This document shows positions 30,722 through 42,274 of a DNA stretch of 64,000 nucleotides, in pieces. The stretch's first letter is position 1. The number at the start of each line of letters is the position of its first letter. Source of the stretch: Madurella fahalii (Eukaryota > Ascomycota > Sordariomycetes > Sordariales); the NCBI GenBank assembly GCA_029876055.1, contig CM056877.1, positions 496,001 through 560,000 of the forward strand, written 5' to 3'. Position numbers and translations under genes: made by a program. Under the pieces are notes generated by a model that saw only the letters and a program-made list of their open reading frames with translations, had not been told where the DNA came from and ran no database searches.

Positions 30722-33700
30722 ATGACGGTACAACAACAGTTGCGCTTCTCCGAGGTGGACCAGGAAAGCGTTAATACGCTCCTTCAGGATTACTTGGACA
30801 GTGCTATAGAGGAGGAGGGTAACGAGCAGCCCTTCGTTGCTCCGGGTACGCAAGCGGAGCGCGATAGAATATAGACTGCCTGGACCGAGTATGTCTTCTC
30901 GCCCCTTTCCCAGGATTCCCCAACACAAACCAAATATCGATATTACATCTTGTGATAATGTACTGATATGTTACTAATTTTATTATTTTCTAAAGTTTCT
31001 ATGGACTTACCAGAAAAAAAGAGGGTGAAATTAACAGCTACGGTACTCCCCGGATGTATATAGCCCACTATTGAGCCCGGAAACTGGTACTAACTGGGTA
31101 AAGCTGTCGTGATATCGACCCCTGCCGCTTCTGGGTGGACTTCGCTCGGGACCCGTCGGCCCCAAGGGTTTAGGTACCAGTCCAAGCCTTTCTACACAAA
31201 TATATAGAAAACTCCGTTAAGGAACGTGTCATGTTAGGGCCGGAGGAGCGCGCTATAGTCCGCACGCTTAACTCCGTTTATAGTGTCATTGAGGTTTGGC
31301 AGAGGCTCGTCGTAGCGGCCGATTTCAAGGTCCTCCGTGGCGAGCGGGCAGTGCTGCGGAAAAAGGAGAAATACCTGGAGGCTGACCGGCTTTTTCTAAA
31401 GTTAGAGTAAGAAGGCGAACGACGCGAGGGACCGGCCTATCTCATTGTTCGGGTATATGAGGTCGAATTGGACCCTTTTCCCTTTTAAATATTTTCGATC
31501 CCCTCGTACTTCATTATATCCTAACGTAGCAGCTTCCTCCACGGCTCTCCTCTTTCTCGTACTCTGTCCGTTCCACGCTTCTACTATTCGTATGCTTTGC
31601 TAACCAGTGCCTGACCAGTGGATTCTTCTTAAACTGTCGCTAGCGTTTAACCTGGAGATAAATACGTTGTACGTTAAGGTTAAAGCGACAGTAGCAGATA
31701 TCATCTTTATTCTTCTCGCACTATATCAGCGTGCTGAAGATATACCCGCTTCGCTATTTACGAGGGTATCGTTCTACGCCGCAGTCCTTCTCAGCAGTAC
31801 CGGCGGTTTCCGGCCGGGTAGCCTTATAAATAACTTGTATCGGCAGTATACCTTGTCCGTCGTACGCGATCCCGATAACAGGACCAATACGAGGATTATT
31901 GTTATACCTAATATCGGTCGGAACAAAATCAAGACTACCTAGATAACCTATAAATATAGGAAGTAAAAATCGTAAGCAATTCCATCCTTAGCAGATTGGA
32001 GGCCGAGAGCTAACGAGGTATATCCCCACTCCCTATCAACAGCATTACCTACTCTACTACCCTCGTACCTTTTCCTGTCCTCTATTTGGCAAGCCTCGTG
32101 ATCGCCCGGGCGTTAGAGATAAACGCTTTGGCAACCAGCTTTAAGTCGGCCTACAACCTTCTCCACCGTCCAGTCCTTAGCAAGACCGACCGCATCGACA
32201 TTCCCTAGAAGGAGGAATTCCTGGACAAGCCTCTTTTCCCACTAACATACCTAGTATTTACGAGCTGTAGATACGGTACCTCCTTATTATAGGCTGCCGT
32301 AAGCCTATCTGCTCCTATACTCTTCACGTCGGTACTGGAGCCCGTATAGATAGTATATTGCTCTTAGACACTGACCGCCACCAGACATCGGATAGTCAAT
32401 TAACACGCATTGCAGAAAGCCTGTCAAGTGCCCTACAGAACTATATCATAGGCTACTTAGGAGCCATTTTCGAAAACGACTACCAAATAGGCGTAGTAAG
32501 ACCTAATCTCGCTGCATTAGCATTTGGACCCAGAGCGGTACACCGGGATAAAACGCTTTTCAGCGACCTTCGTAACATATCCCTTATACAGGACGAGGGC
32601 GCCGCCATCTCGGTATCAAAAGAACAGATTACGAACTTCCAAAAACGAAATGATATAGCCAAGTTCCGTACCGAGATCCAGGCCTCAACCGACTAGGGTA
32701 AGAAGAATAGGGTTTACAGCCAAATCAAAAGCACTGCCGAGACTTATATCAAGCTACAGCTCGAAGTAGATCGGCAGGCCTATTTCAAGGAGGCGGACCA
32801 GTTACGTCTCCAAAGTCTTGAACCGGAGCCAACGCCCGGCGCAGGGGGCCCGGGTATAGCGGCTCCGGTAGCTACCCTTCTATCCCGCCCGAGACCGCAA
32901 GACGAGGGTGAGTTGCTAACGGTCGGCACAAGTATATCGGAGCGGTATATCGATATATAGCTGCTACACCTATCGTCTATCGCACCCAGTGTTCCACAGC
33001 AAGTTCCTGAGATAGTAGCAGCTTCCAAGTCGCAAGGGGACTCCTGCTGTTTCGTATGCTCCAGAGGCTTTACAAGTCGCTCTTACCTTATACAACACTT
33101 CCAGAATGCCCATCTTGTCGACAGTACATTTGACAAACCTCTCGCTTATCACAAGTACAAGCGCGCTGGGGCGGTAGAGGTTGTCGTCTACAGCCCGGCA
33201 TAGTGGTACAATCACCTCGAGCATACCTATAACCTGATCCATATACCAAATATCAATCCAAGTGCCAACCCTCGGGACTGTCCATCAAACTCGCTATTAA
33301 TCTATCTTCTATACAAGGTACCTATAGCGTCTACGAGTACTCTCCTCGCCCATATAAACCGGACCGAGATTCCTCGGTATCGCAAGGGCCTTCGCATTGC
33401 CTATAGCGCCTGCACTCGTGAGGGCCGAGTTGACGTCAAACCCATAAGCATCTAGGAATGGCTGACGTACGCTCAGGCCGTCCACAAATAGTCTCTTCCT
33501 TACGTAGAGCCCTGTCTTCTCTACGGACATCTCTATGCCCCAAGGCCCGGCTTCCAGAGACATTTCACCACCCAGCACAGCCATAAGCTCGGAGAGCCTC
33601 TAGAGTGTGCCGCATACGTGGCTTCGACAATACCGGCAGGAGGGATGCAAGAGATCTATAGGTTTGAGGAGCTCCTCCGGCATGCCATGGAAAAGCACTC

Positions 33701-33962
33701 CTCAGGACAGGCGGTTACAAATGTTGCCGGAGGAAAGCGCAAGAGGGACGGCGACATAGACAGCAAGCATACCACTCCAGCCGCTAAGCGCAAAGATGGC
33801 GGCGACGACGGGGAGTACACTGCTCCAGCCGCCCTGCGTAAGAGAGCCGCCAAGCACAATGTGGCTGACAAGAAGGAGCCTCCTCCTTTTGTGGTATACG
33901 ATACCGACAGCGATGTATGTAAGGACGTGATCATCTGCGCGTCGACTGTCGGCGAGCAGTAA
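30722..33962 (+). pseudogene. DUF3435 tyrosine-recombinase-like gene (Starship captain/Crypton type), RIP-degraded
   Basis: The frame opens MTVQQQLRFSEVDQESVNTL and after 50 codons meets a TAG (30872) just before TAWTEYV. Coding-like blocks then recur through 33.9 kb with stops where Gln or Trp is expected. At about 31607-31942 a block ends TGGFRPGSL then LSVVRDPDN and IIVIPNIGRNKIKTT, the typical DUF3435 core with the recombinase Arg. At 32358-32696 are YIIGYLGAIFENDYQ (possible catalytic Tyr region), LAALAFGPRAVHRDKTLF and a coiled tail. A C2H2-like finger (CCFVCSRGFTSRSYL...H...H) sits near 33045-33115 and a Lys-rich tail ends at 33962. DUF3435 enzymes are the tyrosine recombinases (captains) that mobilise fungal Starships, and related proteins occur in Cryptons. 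This copy cannot encode a full protein. Confidence 0.75.
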
Positions 33963-34099
33963 ACGTGCTATCTCGAAGAGGATCATATGGGGCCAAGTGC
34001 AATCCTGGATTCCGATTTTCTAGGGCACGTTGACCCCGCCCTTCTCGCTCCGTAGGTTGCAAGCTTCAATGGATACTATAGCACTAGGCCTCTCTCTCT

Positions 34100-36616
34100 T
34101 CTAACTAGCCCCTATTTGTACATAGGCGAATATTTAAACGTATTATAGTAGCGTTTGTCAAACATTGATATTGATATGAGAATCAGAGGTGGAAACTATC
34201 TAGTAGAGGACTTCTACCTACCACTCCTCTTCCTCGACCACGACCGGAAGGGAATTCGACTGCGCCGAAGGACCTCCGTCTTCCTCGACCCCGTCCATAG
34301 AGACTGGTGCAACTAGACTGTCCCATAAAACAGCATCTCGCTTCCTCTGTTCCCGCCTCTGTTCGCTTGCGGCAGTCCGCTTCTGTCTATCTCACGTAGG
34401 AGGCGGGACAGGGGGGGCCTCGCCCTCTTCGGAGCCGGCTCTATAGACCTTTCTTGTCGAATTGTCGATGGATCGGGCTCCGCGCGCAAGTGCTTTCGTA
34501 GGTTCGGGGCTGCTACGGCTTTTTGTTCATACCCCGAATAGGTGGTATAACCAGACGGAAATCGCTACGGACAGGAATAGACCCCGTGGCTACGCGGCTA
34601 GGTGGTATAGCTAGAGTGAAATCATTACGGGTAGGAACAGACCCTGTAGCGGCACTGCTGGATGCCTGATCCCGACTCGTTAAAAGGGGAGCAAGCCGGC
34701 CTCGTTACGTCGGTACGACCGTCGGTATGACAGCCAAGGTATCACGGATGCCTTGAGTACTAGTGTCCCAGTTGGGATTCGCTATAAAAATAGAGCGAGT
34801 AGCTTCATAACTAAAACTGGTAACTGCGTTCGATACTGTATCTCTTGCCGGGTCGAGGGGTTTAGATTGAAGGTTTTGTATATCCTCGACGGCTATGTAG
34901 TGCGGTATCTCAGGTACTAACGAGCCTATTAGTCGAATAGGTGCTACCTCGGTACTCTATATCGTTGCACGACCTAGCGTAGCTTATAGAAATTGGGCAA
35001 AGGGATTCGAGACAGGGAATGCTCTACCACGGCCTATAGCTTTTTCGGTTACACTATATATAATGGCCTACTATCCTATAACAGATCGAGTTGCTTCGCG
35101 TCTTGGAATGCTTATAGCGTCTTGTCGGAGTGCCTTTGCAGTTATAGAAGTCGCCTTATTATACCTCGCTTTTGAAACCGATCCAAAGTAACAGGATCTT
35201 GGTCAGATCTTGTTCCCCGGAGTACGAGGGGCAACCGGGTCCCCACCCCCCTGCTCGTCCTCCGTACCCAAAACGTTTCCCTTACTAACATCGTTATCTA
35301 TATATGTATCTTCCGATGGGCCTAAAGCGTTTTCCTTACCAACATTACCTATGTGTATATTATTCGACCTATGTTTAAAAACGAGACTATACTTTTTAAA
35401 GAATACCGTTATTATATCGAGTAAGATATATTTAGGGTTAAGCTGATAACGTTTTATAGTAGTTAGTGTAGGGAGGAAGCCGTTTGCTTATAAATACTAA
35501 AATGTCTGTGTAAAAGGCCTACCCCCTCTCCAGTCCGGTATTTCCTGCTGTAACGAGAGTCTCCAGACGAAGGTCAGGAGGACCCGCCGAATGATGCTGG
35601 ATGATGTCACGATACAGGATAGATAAGAACCCCGTGAGGGAACTCTCTCACGCGGGGCACTTCTGATCCGCAAGGATCAGTCTCTGTGTAATTGATAGGA
35701 GGCTGTTCACCAAGATATCGCCCGCTGGTCCAGGTCTTTTCGGTATCAAGACATCGTGGTCCATCTCCCTCAACGTGTTCCCAGAACAACCCCTTTACAC
35801 CTGCTATAAGGAAGGGGGCTTGGGGCCGGGGTATATAGGCTGGGACAGGGCGGCTTGGATTTTGTATATTCGAAACCCAACTTCGAAGGCCAGGTATAGG
35901 AGGTATACGACGTATTGCGTATTAACGTTGGCCTTAAAACTGTCTTATAGCCAGTCTTCACGGGGCGGGAGAGTATCCTGAAGCTAGGGGAAGAGCTATA
36001 AGTAAGCTAAATAAAGCTATATGAATACGAGAGATAGCGATGCTAGCCCCTTAATCTCCGTCAACTCGCTATCTTTTGTCTCCACCTATACAACCTCTAG
36101 GGCCGTCTAAGTGCTAGAGAGGACTTCAAAGATAGTAGGACTCCTCTTTTTACTACTCTTGTATAATAGTAGCTCGTCAACGATATATCGAATTAGGATC
36201 TTAGCTGCAAAGCCAATGTAATATATATTCTCCTGAAGTATTTCGAAACTCGGGATAACTATATCGAGGGAAAGAATATTTCGCTGCAGTATATCTCTAT
36301 CGCTGGGATCGATTACCCTAGGAAATAGTATACTGTTGTCGAATAGGTACTTGATCGTATCTACGTCTTCCGAACAGACTATAGGCATTCGGAACTGAAC
36401 GATACGAATATGTGAGGACCGGCTGAGCGGGGCCAGCGTGAGGCGCGGTCCGGAAGCCTCGGAGCCGCAGCGTAAGCGAGCCTCAGAAGCAACAACGGTA
36501 CTAAGCTGGAATGGCATAAATAGCGCGTCAGATGAGCGTCGAAGGAGCGCACCAGCAAGGAGGACGACAAAGCAGTAGAGCGGGGAAGTAAGCCCTAGCG
36601 ATACTGTCACGGGCAT
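34100..36616 (-). pseudogene. DUF3723-like gene, RIP-degraded
   Basis: The readable start on the minus strand is RIVQFRMPIVCSEDVDTI then KYLFDNSILFPRVIDPSDRD, continuing to FEILQENIYYIGFAAKILIR and RSPTIFEVLSST, the N-terminal pattern of fungal DUF3723 proteins. After a TAG at 36107-36109 the same frame resumes HLDGPRGCI with further stops. Far downstream on the same strand (34541-34660) a 20-residue tandem repeat ends in IPPSR and IPPIR and may be the C-terminal part of the same gene. The lower boundary is approximate. DUF3723 genes are common Starship cargo of unknown function. Confidence 0.55.
34541..34660 (-). repeat. 2 x 60-bp tandem repeat (20-residue unit)
   Basis: The two units both begin GGTGGTATA on the plus strand and differ mainly by transitions. 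Translated on the minus strand they give AATGSVPTRNDFTLAIPPSR and a diverged copy, so the repeat was once protein-coding. Confidence 0.65.
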
Positions 36617-37542
36617 AAGAAGGAGGGCGGGAGACAGAGCTTAGGAGGGAGGAGAGTTCAATGAGACCACCACTCGACCCCTAACGAGCACTCTGCTCCT
36701 ACGTTGCGCGTGCACTGCTTGTACCCAGACACTCTGGTCTTACTACCCTTGGATCCTTGATCCTCACAGGGTTTTTGTCATTAGGGGTCTTCATTGGTTT
36801 TATTATAGTAGTAGAAAGGGGACCTTGGCTTATCTCTCTTCAGTTGCTGTTGTTTCCTGTTTTAGTTTATTTTCCTATATTATTTTCTTTCGTCTATTCG
36901 CTCCTGTTCGCTTGCTTTTGTTTGTTTTCGTTCGTTATTCCGTTAGCTTGAGTAGTTATATAGTTCAACAGCAGATATAGTAGCTAGTATCAACGTCCTA
37001 TCCAGGCTCAACCTCAGCAATTAACTGATTTCCCCAGCCTTATCTCGCATTACAACGCTTTATACGCGATTATCTAATACACGTATTAAAGCTGGAGAGA
37101 TACGAAGAAGACAAGCTGGAATCGCGAGAGGGCAGTGGACATCAGGTATGCCCCATTTCATGGCTAACTCCCAAGCGGTATCTGAGAACTATCTACCTTG
37201 GCATATCTATACAGAGATCATGTCTATACTCTTTGGCCGAGAAGTAGTAGGGACGAACGAGTGGCTCCCTAGTGTACTACGTTGCGCGAGTTCAAGGGAA
37301 ACAAACTCGGTTTTCGAATCTCGGCGGAATTCTCATCTAAGGAAGAGCTCTGCGAGGTTCCGGTCGCGCTATAAGCATTTTGGAGCAGTACTGCGGCCCA
37401 GAATTCACGAGTAAGCCTTTGCAAGGCACACGGGAAACTCTACTCTAGGAATTGGATCAGAGAAGACATAAAAATCCAGATCTAGTTAACTTGCTGGGGG
37501 TATTAGCCTACATACGATCTAACTTCCTTTAGTAGAACTGCT
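36617..37542. other. AT-rich repeat-derived sequence
   Basis: TA-rich DNA with many stops; a hydrophobic ORF at 36757-36951 is compositional. No family is assigned. Confidence 0.4.
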
Positions 37543-37709
37543 GTGGTCGAGGAGATTCTGGACTTACGACGACGAGGAAGGCGGATGGAGTATCTGGTCA
37601 AGTAGGAAGGACATAAGTACGAGCACGATAGTTGGGAACATGTTGCGCATTCAAGCAATGCTCCTGAGATACCCATCTTCTTGAACCTCAGCCATAGAAG
37701 CAACTCTTG
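37543..37709 (+). mobile_element. Ty3/gypsy chromovirus relic: integrase chromodomain end
   Basis: The frame reads VVEEILDLRRRGRRMEYLVK, TAG (37603-37605), EGHKYEHDSWEHVAHSSNAPEI, a chromodomain of the type ending Ty3/gypsy integrases (VEKIL..R...YLVKWKGY...DSWEP...NA). The TAG stands where Trp is expected. Right after the ORF end, a G-rich purine tract (about 37709-37719) resembles a polypurine tract, with a possible LTR starting just after it. The rest of pol was not recognised. Confidence 0.6.
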
Positions 37710-38759
37710 AGGGGGGGATGCGTCCTGTCGAGGAAGGCCTTTTCGCTAGTAACTTGCACTAACATTACAGCATTTTGTAACTAGTCTAGACAGGACATAG
37801 AGTCGGTCCCACGAACCAAGAGAAGGAGCAGGAGAGGTAGACTAACCAAACTTAGGAAACTATACGAGAGCAGGGTGTTATAGGGGATCTTGATCGCTCC
37901 AGTAGAGGAAAGCTCGGAGCGGGTCTAAATCAAGCAGCAATCAACAAAATACGTCGAGAGGGTGAGAAAGTCGCAATCAACGAGCGGTAAAGGGAGTAAG
38001 ACCTAGAGAACGAGCTACCAAAAGCGTGAGCTCTTTGTAACGCAATATGCGGTTCGAGGGGGCTAGAAGAGGGTAAGACCAGGATTGTACGCAAATACAG
38101 GTCAGCGAAATAAGTATAGAGCGCAAGCTAAAGGCGAGGGCGATACTGACTGGCGAATGCAATTGGGGGGCAGGGAACGAGAGAGGGAAGGACGGAGAGA
38201 TATCGAAAGTGTAAGAAAGGCAGATATCAGAGGAGAGGCTCTATATATACTGCGGGCGCTACTATGCCGTACAAATATACACGGGTCGGACGCGGCGTTA
38301 TACCCGATCGAGCAGAGTGCCATTCCCAGTGGGTGTGACAGCGTGTTCGCGGTTACCGCCTCAATGCTACGACCTATAGGAGTAGATCGTTCCCTGCTTC
38401 TCAGCCCGCTAAGTCCGCTAGGTTGCTCAACAAGGAGACTGTGGCCACCTCCAGATGATTGGCCAGGTAGCTACTTCCGGTCTGAGTTAGGTGGGGATAC
38501 TGTTGCGAGAGTTGTGAGGCAGGTCAATAATCCCAGTCTGCTAGCTTACCGGCAGAGGAAGACATCGAAAACAGTAGAAGATGCTAGATTAAGACAACAA
38601 CTATATAGTAACTCGTTTACCTAGACCCTTCCTATAGCACGCTATGAAAAGAAAATATAAGAGAATAAGAAAGAGCGAGGAAAGAAATAAACGAATGTGC
38701 CTTAGACTAGGAGTCGAAACCTTTCCTCTTCGCTCTCAAACAGACCGCACGACTTACTT
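37710..38759. other. probable LTR-derived or degraded repeat sequence
   Basis: It follows the chromodomain relic; LTR ends could not be paired. The 179-residue ORF at 38085-38624 has no protein-like features. Confidence 0.35.
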
Positions 38760-41700
38760 GCTCAAGTATACCGGGATACACCTTACCTAGCACCGTCTCC
38801 CTTGACTACAGTGTCTACGGATGCTCCTTGCCCAACACCTTTTCCCTCAACTCCAATGCCTACCGATATATCTGCTCGGCCTCCTCGTACTTCCCCTGGC
38901 TCTTGAGCATACTCGCGAGGTTGTTCATGCTGGTAACCGTGCCCGGATGCTCCCTACCCAACGCCTTTTCCCTTAGTGCCAATGCCTGCCGATACATCCG
39001 CTCGGCCTCCTTGTACTTCCCCTGGCTATTAAACACATTCGCGAGGTTGTCTATGCTGGTAAGCGTGGCCGGATGCTCCCCGCCCAACACCTTTTCATAT
39101 AGTGCCAATGCCTGCCGATGTATCCGCTCGGCCTCCTCATACTTCCCCTGGCTATTAAGTACAAGCACGAGGTTGTTTATGCTGGCAAGCGTGTATGGAT
39201 GCTCCTTGCCCAACACCTTTTCCCTTAACTCCAATGCCTGCCGATGTATCCGCTCGGCCTCCTCGTACTTCCCCTAGCTATCGAGCATACTCGCGAGGTT
39301 GTTCATGCTGGTAAGCGTGTCCGGATGCTCCTTGCCCAACCCCTTTTCCCTCAATCCCAATGCCTGCTGATGTATCCGTTCGGCCTCCTCGTACTTCCCC
39401 TGGCTATCAAGCACAAGCGTGAGGTTGTTTATGCTGGTAAGTGTGGACGGATGCTCCTTGCCCAACTCCTTTTCCCTCAATCCCAATGCCTGCCGATATA
39501 TCTGCTCGGCCTCCTCGTACTTCCCTTGGCTATCAAGCACAAGCACGAGGTTGTTTATGCTATTAAGCGTAGACGGATGCTCCTTGCCCAACCCCTTTTT
39601 ATATAGTCCTAATGCCTGCTGATGTATCTGCTCGGCCTCCTCGTACTTCCTCTGGCTATCAAGTACAAGCGCGAGGTCGTTTATGCTGGTAAGCGTAGAC
39701 GGATGCTCCTTGCCTAACACCTTTTCCTTCAATCCCAATGCCTACCGATGTATCCGTTCGGCCTCCTCGTACTTCCCCCGGCTCTTGAGCATACTCGCGA
39801 GGTTGTTCATACTGGTAAGCGTGGACGGATACTCCTTACCTAACACCTTCTCCCTCAACTCCAACGCATGTCGGCACATTTGCTCCGTATCTTCATATTT
39901 TCCTAATAGGTAAAAACTCCAACCTACACTAGATAGAAGACTTGCCAGTGCCTCCTCGTTATCCCAGCTCTTCAACAGCTCAAGAACGTGCTGCATATAC
40001 GGAAGATACCTCATCCATTCTTCTCTGTTTTCGTGTTTTAGAAAAGGAAACACGTCTGCAAGACGTTGTAGCACCTTAGCAGCCTATTTCTTTTGCTCTC
40101 CATGTTGAGCTAACTAGCGTAGTATCGATATTTGAACCAGCCGATGGATGTTATAAGCATCTGACTCCTTCCGTTGGGAGATAAATGCATATGCCTTCAA
40201 AGTCCCGATTGCGTTAACAGTCTTTAGCCTCTTAGCCGGCGGCAGTAGAGATTGCGGAATATCCTTCCTAGCTAGGAAGCACATAAACCTAAGGTAGTTA
40301 GCTGCTAGCGGGTCGTGATCTGAGATGTGCCGGAACGAAATCAGCTAAGTTATGACGACAGGGTTTTAGATGCTCTTATATCGATGTCGGTCCTCAAAGT
40401 CTCGGCTTAACAGCTCGATTATATCCTCGTTACTGGACTTACAAAGTCTAAGGTATTATGTAGTCGAGATCTACTTCTCGGCTATATAAGTAGATGCCTG
40501 GCGTATTGCCAGAGGAAGATTAGCAAGAAATTCCAGCAGTGCGTCAGTGCTTGTCGTATCACGCATCTGATCTCCCTTCAACCCTTTCTGCAACAGCTTA
40601 AGGGCCTCGTCTCTACTCATTTCTTCAACTGGGATGATATGACTCTCAGGCCCGACTAGCTTTACTGCAACTTCGTAATTCCGTGTTGTGAACAGAATAG
40701 ATCCTTTCCGGCTGAATAGAAGATAGTCGGCGAGGGCAGTAGCGCTAAAGAGAAGCTCCCTGTTGTCGACGTTGTCGATGATTAAAAGCCAGCTACCCGT
40801 ACTTTCACGGCTCAAGGCTGCCTTGACAAGTGCTTTGACGTCTACGTTCTCTTCATCGGTCCTAGGTACCTTGAGCTGCTGGCCGATAGCGCGATATCCG
40901 TTCTCAAAACTAGTGACATCTATAGCGGGAACCTAGAAGACCGAGCAGTCCGGATGCGCATTGCTGACGCGAAAAGCGGCCTCGAGCGCGATCTACGTCT
41001 TTCCAATACCTCCCAGGCCTTCGATTGCGGTCCGCTGGCAGTCATCCTTGTCTATACTAGGAGGGATCCTCCCAAGGAGGTCCCGGAGAATCGCTTTACG
41101 GCCAACGAATTCCTTGTTACGCCCGAACGGGACGATCCAGTACCGCTCGTCAGGTGCTTTACTATGTTAGCAGGAACCTAGCCGTAACAGCCCGTTCAGA
41201 GATAGTTCACTTACAGTTCTTCCGGCGCTCGACGGCACTGCATTACGCAGTTTGGGATAGGGTTTGCCCTTCGGGGCAGATTAGCCCGGTATATGATTCT
41301 CGCAGAACCTGCTGGTTCTCCTTACCGACTTGCCGTTCCCATCGGACCAGCTCTCCTAGCAGCCTCTTGAATCCGTTCTCCTCTACAGAGACAAACCTGA
41401 CCATGTCCCTGTAGTCGGCGTGGATAGTAATGGAATTGTAGCCCTCAAGAGTCGCAGCTTCCTTCGAGACGACTCTCCCGACCCCAGACAAAGGTAGTTC
41501 CTCAATGAAACAGGTGACCTCTGGGGGTTGGCCAGCTTTCTGCCGTTCCCGTATCATTGACCAGAAGTTGGCTTGAATGAGCTCGAGGGCCTGGTTGTTT
41601 GTCTGTAAGATCTCGAATAGCGACTTGTTGACGGACTTCATAAGGCCAAGAGCCGAAGCCGAGATCTTACCCCAGTCGGCCATCCAAGATCCTCTATAGG

Positions 41701-42274
41701 GAGTGCCGATAAATGCGATGCCTATAGTACAGTCGAATATACCCCGAAGATGGGCCTCTGGATTATTCCGCGAGAGCAGAATAGCCTGTTTGCAGACAAG
41801 GCCGCCCAAGCTGTGGACAACGAAGATGATAGGACGAGAGGACGCATTGCAGCCAACTCTATCTGTCGTCAAGTCGTTCAGAAGGTTCGTAGCGTAGTCA
41901 ATCAGCCGGTTAGATCCTGCAACCCCCTTTCGCACGATATATACGTCGTAGCCGTATATAAGTATACGGGCTCTACTGAGCTTCGGCGGGAGGAGGGTCT
42001 TCGGCCAGGGCGCGGACTGCCCACGAGCGGTCCAGGTACTCTCCCGGTTCCCGGTCAGACCGTAGACGAAGCAGATATCGACTACGGCGTCGTAGCAGTT
42101 ATATAGAACCTTCACTCCGTCTGGAAAAGAGGGGATCGGGGGACTCTCGAACGGACTGGGATCCGTGTTAGCGTATAACGGAGGATTGGGCGGAGTCGGA
42201 TTTCGGCTTATTTCTTGCGGCGGATCACGCTTGCACCGGCGATCCGCTCGCCACTGCCGGAATCTATACGTCAT
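38760..42274 (-). pseudogene. alpha/beta-hydrolase - NB-ARC - TPR NLR-like gene with RIP-type stops
   Basis: Read on the minus strand, 42274-41243 is an open 343-codon N-terminal domain of the fungal NLR alpha/beta-hydrolase type (FVYGLTGNRESTW; nucleophile elbow VHSLGGLVCKQA; GIAFIGTPYRGS). The NB-ARC follows: GRNKEFVGRK, Walker A GLGGIGKT (about 41020-40997) then a TAG, Walker B SWLLIIDNVDN, and GSILFTTRN. After a linker ending QRLADVFPFLKHENREEW come eight 42-residue TPR units of the kinesin-light-chain kind and part of a ninth. At least a dozen TAG/TAA stops interrupt an otherwise continuous frame, all at places where Gln or Trp fits (after GIGKT, VF, IAEK and others), as RIP produces. 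NLRs of this layout are implicated in fungal non-self recognition. The current copy is dead unless stops are edited or read through. Confidence 0.82.
38863..39870 (-). repeat. 8 x 126-bp tandem repeat encoding TPR units
   Basis: Eight near-identical 42-codon units (consensus core EKVLGKEHPSTLTSINNL and SQGKYEEAERIHRQ) lie head to tail. Their similarity points to recent concerted evolution or expansion, common in fungal NLR repeat domains. Confidence 0.9.

Noticed and set aside
30243..30725. Pro/Arg/Ser-rich ORFs before the DUF3435 gene
   Set aside because: Two overlapping frames with low-complexity composition and no homology-like blocks.
36757..36951. Hydrophobic 64-residue ORF resembling a membrane protein
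   Set aside because: T-rich DNA automatically encodes Phe/Leu; no other support.
38085..38624. 179-residue plus-strand ORF in the degraded island
   Set aside because: No domain, odd composition, and position next to a retrotransposon relic suggest noncoding repeat DNA.
38863..39870. Regular repeat array that could suggest a CRISPR-like structure
   Set aside because: The 126-bp units are contiguous, without spacers, and translate to 42-residue TPR motifs in the NLR frame.
38760..42274. Stop-codon reassignment or programmed readthrough to explain the many TAG codons in the NLR frame
   Set aside because: TAA also occurs (for example before NPVVIT), neighbouring intact genes use TAG/TAA as terminators, and RIP explains Gln and Trp sites.
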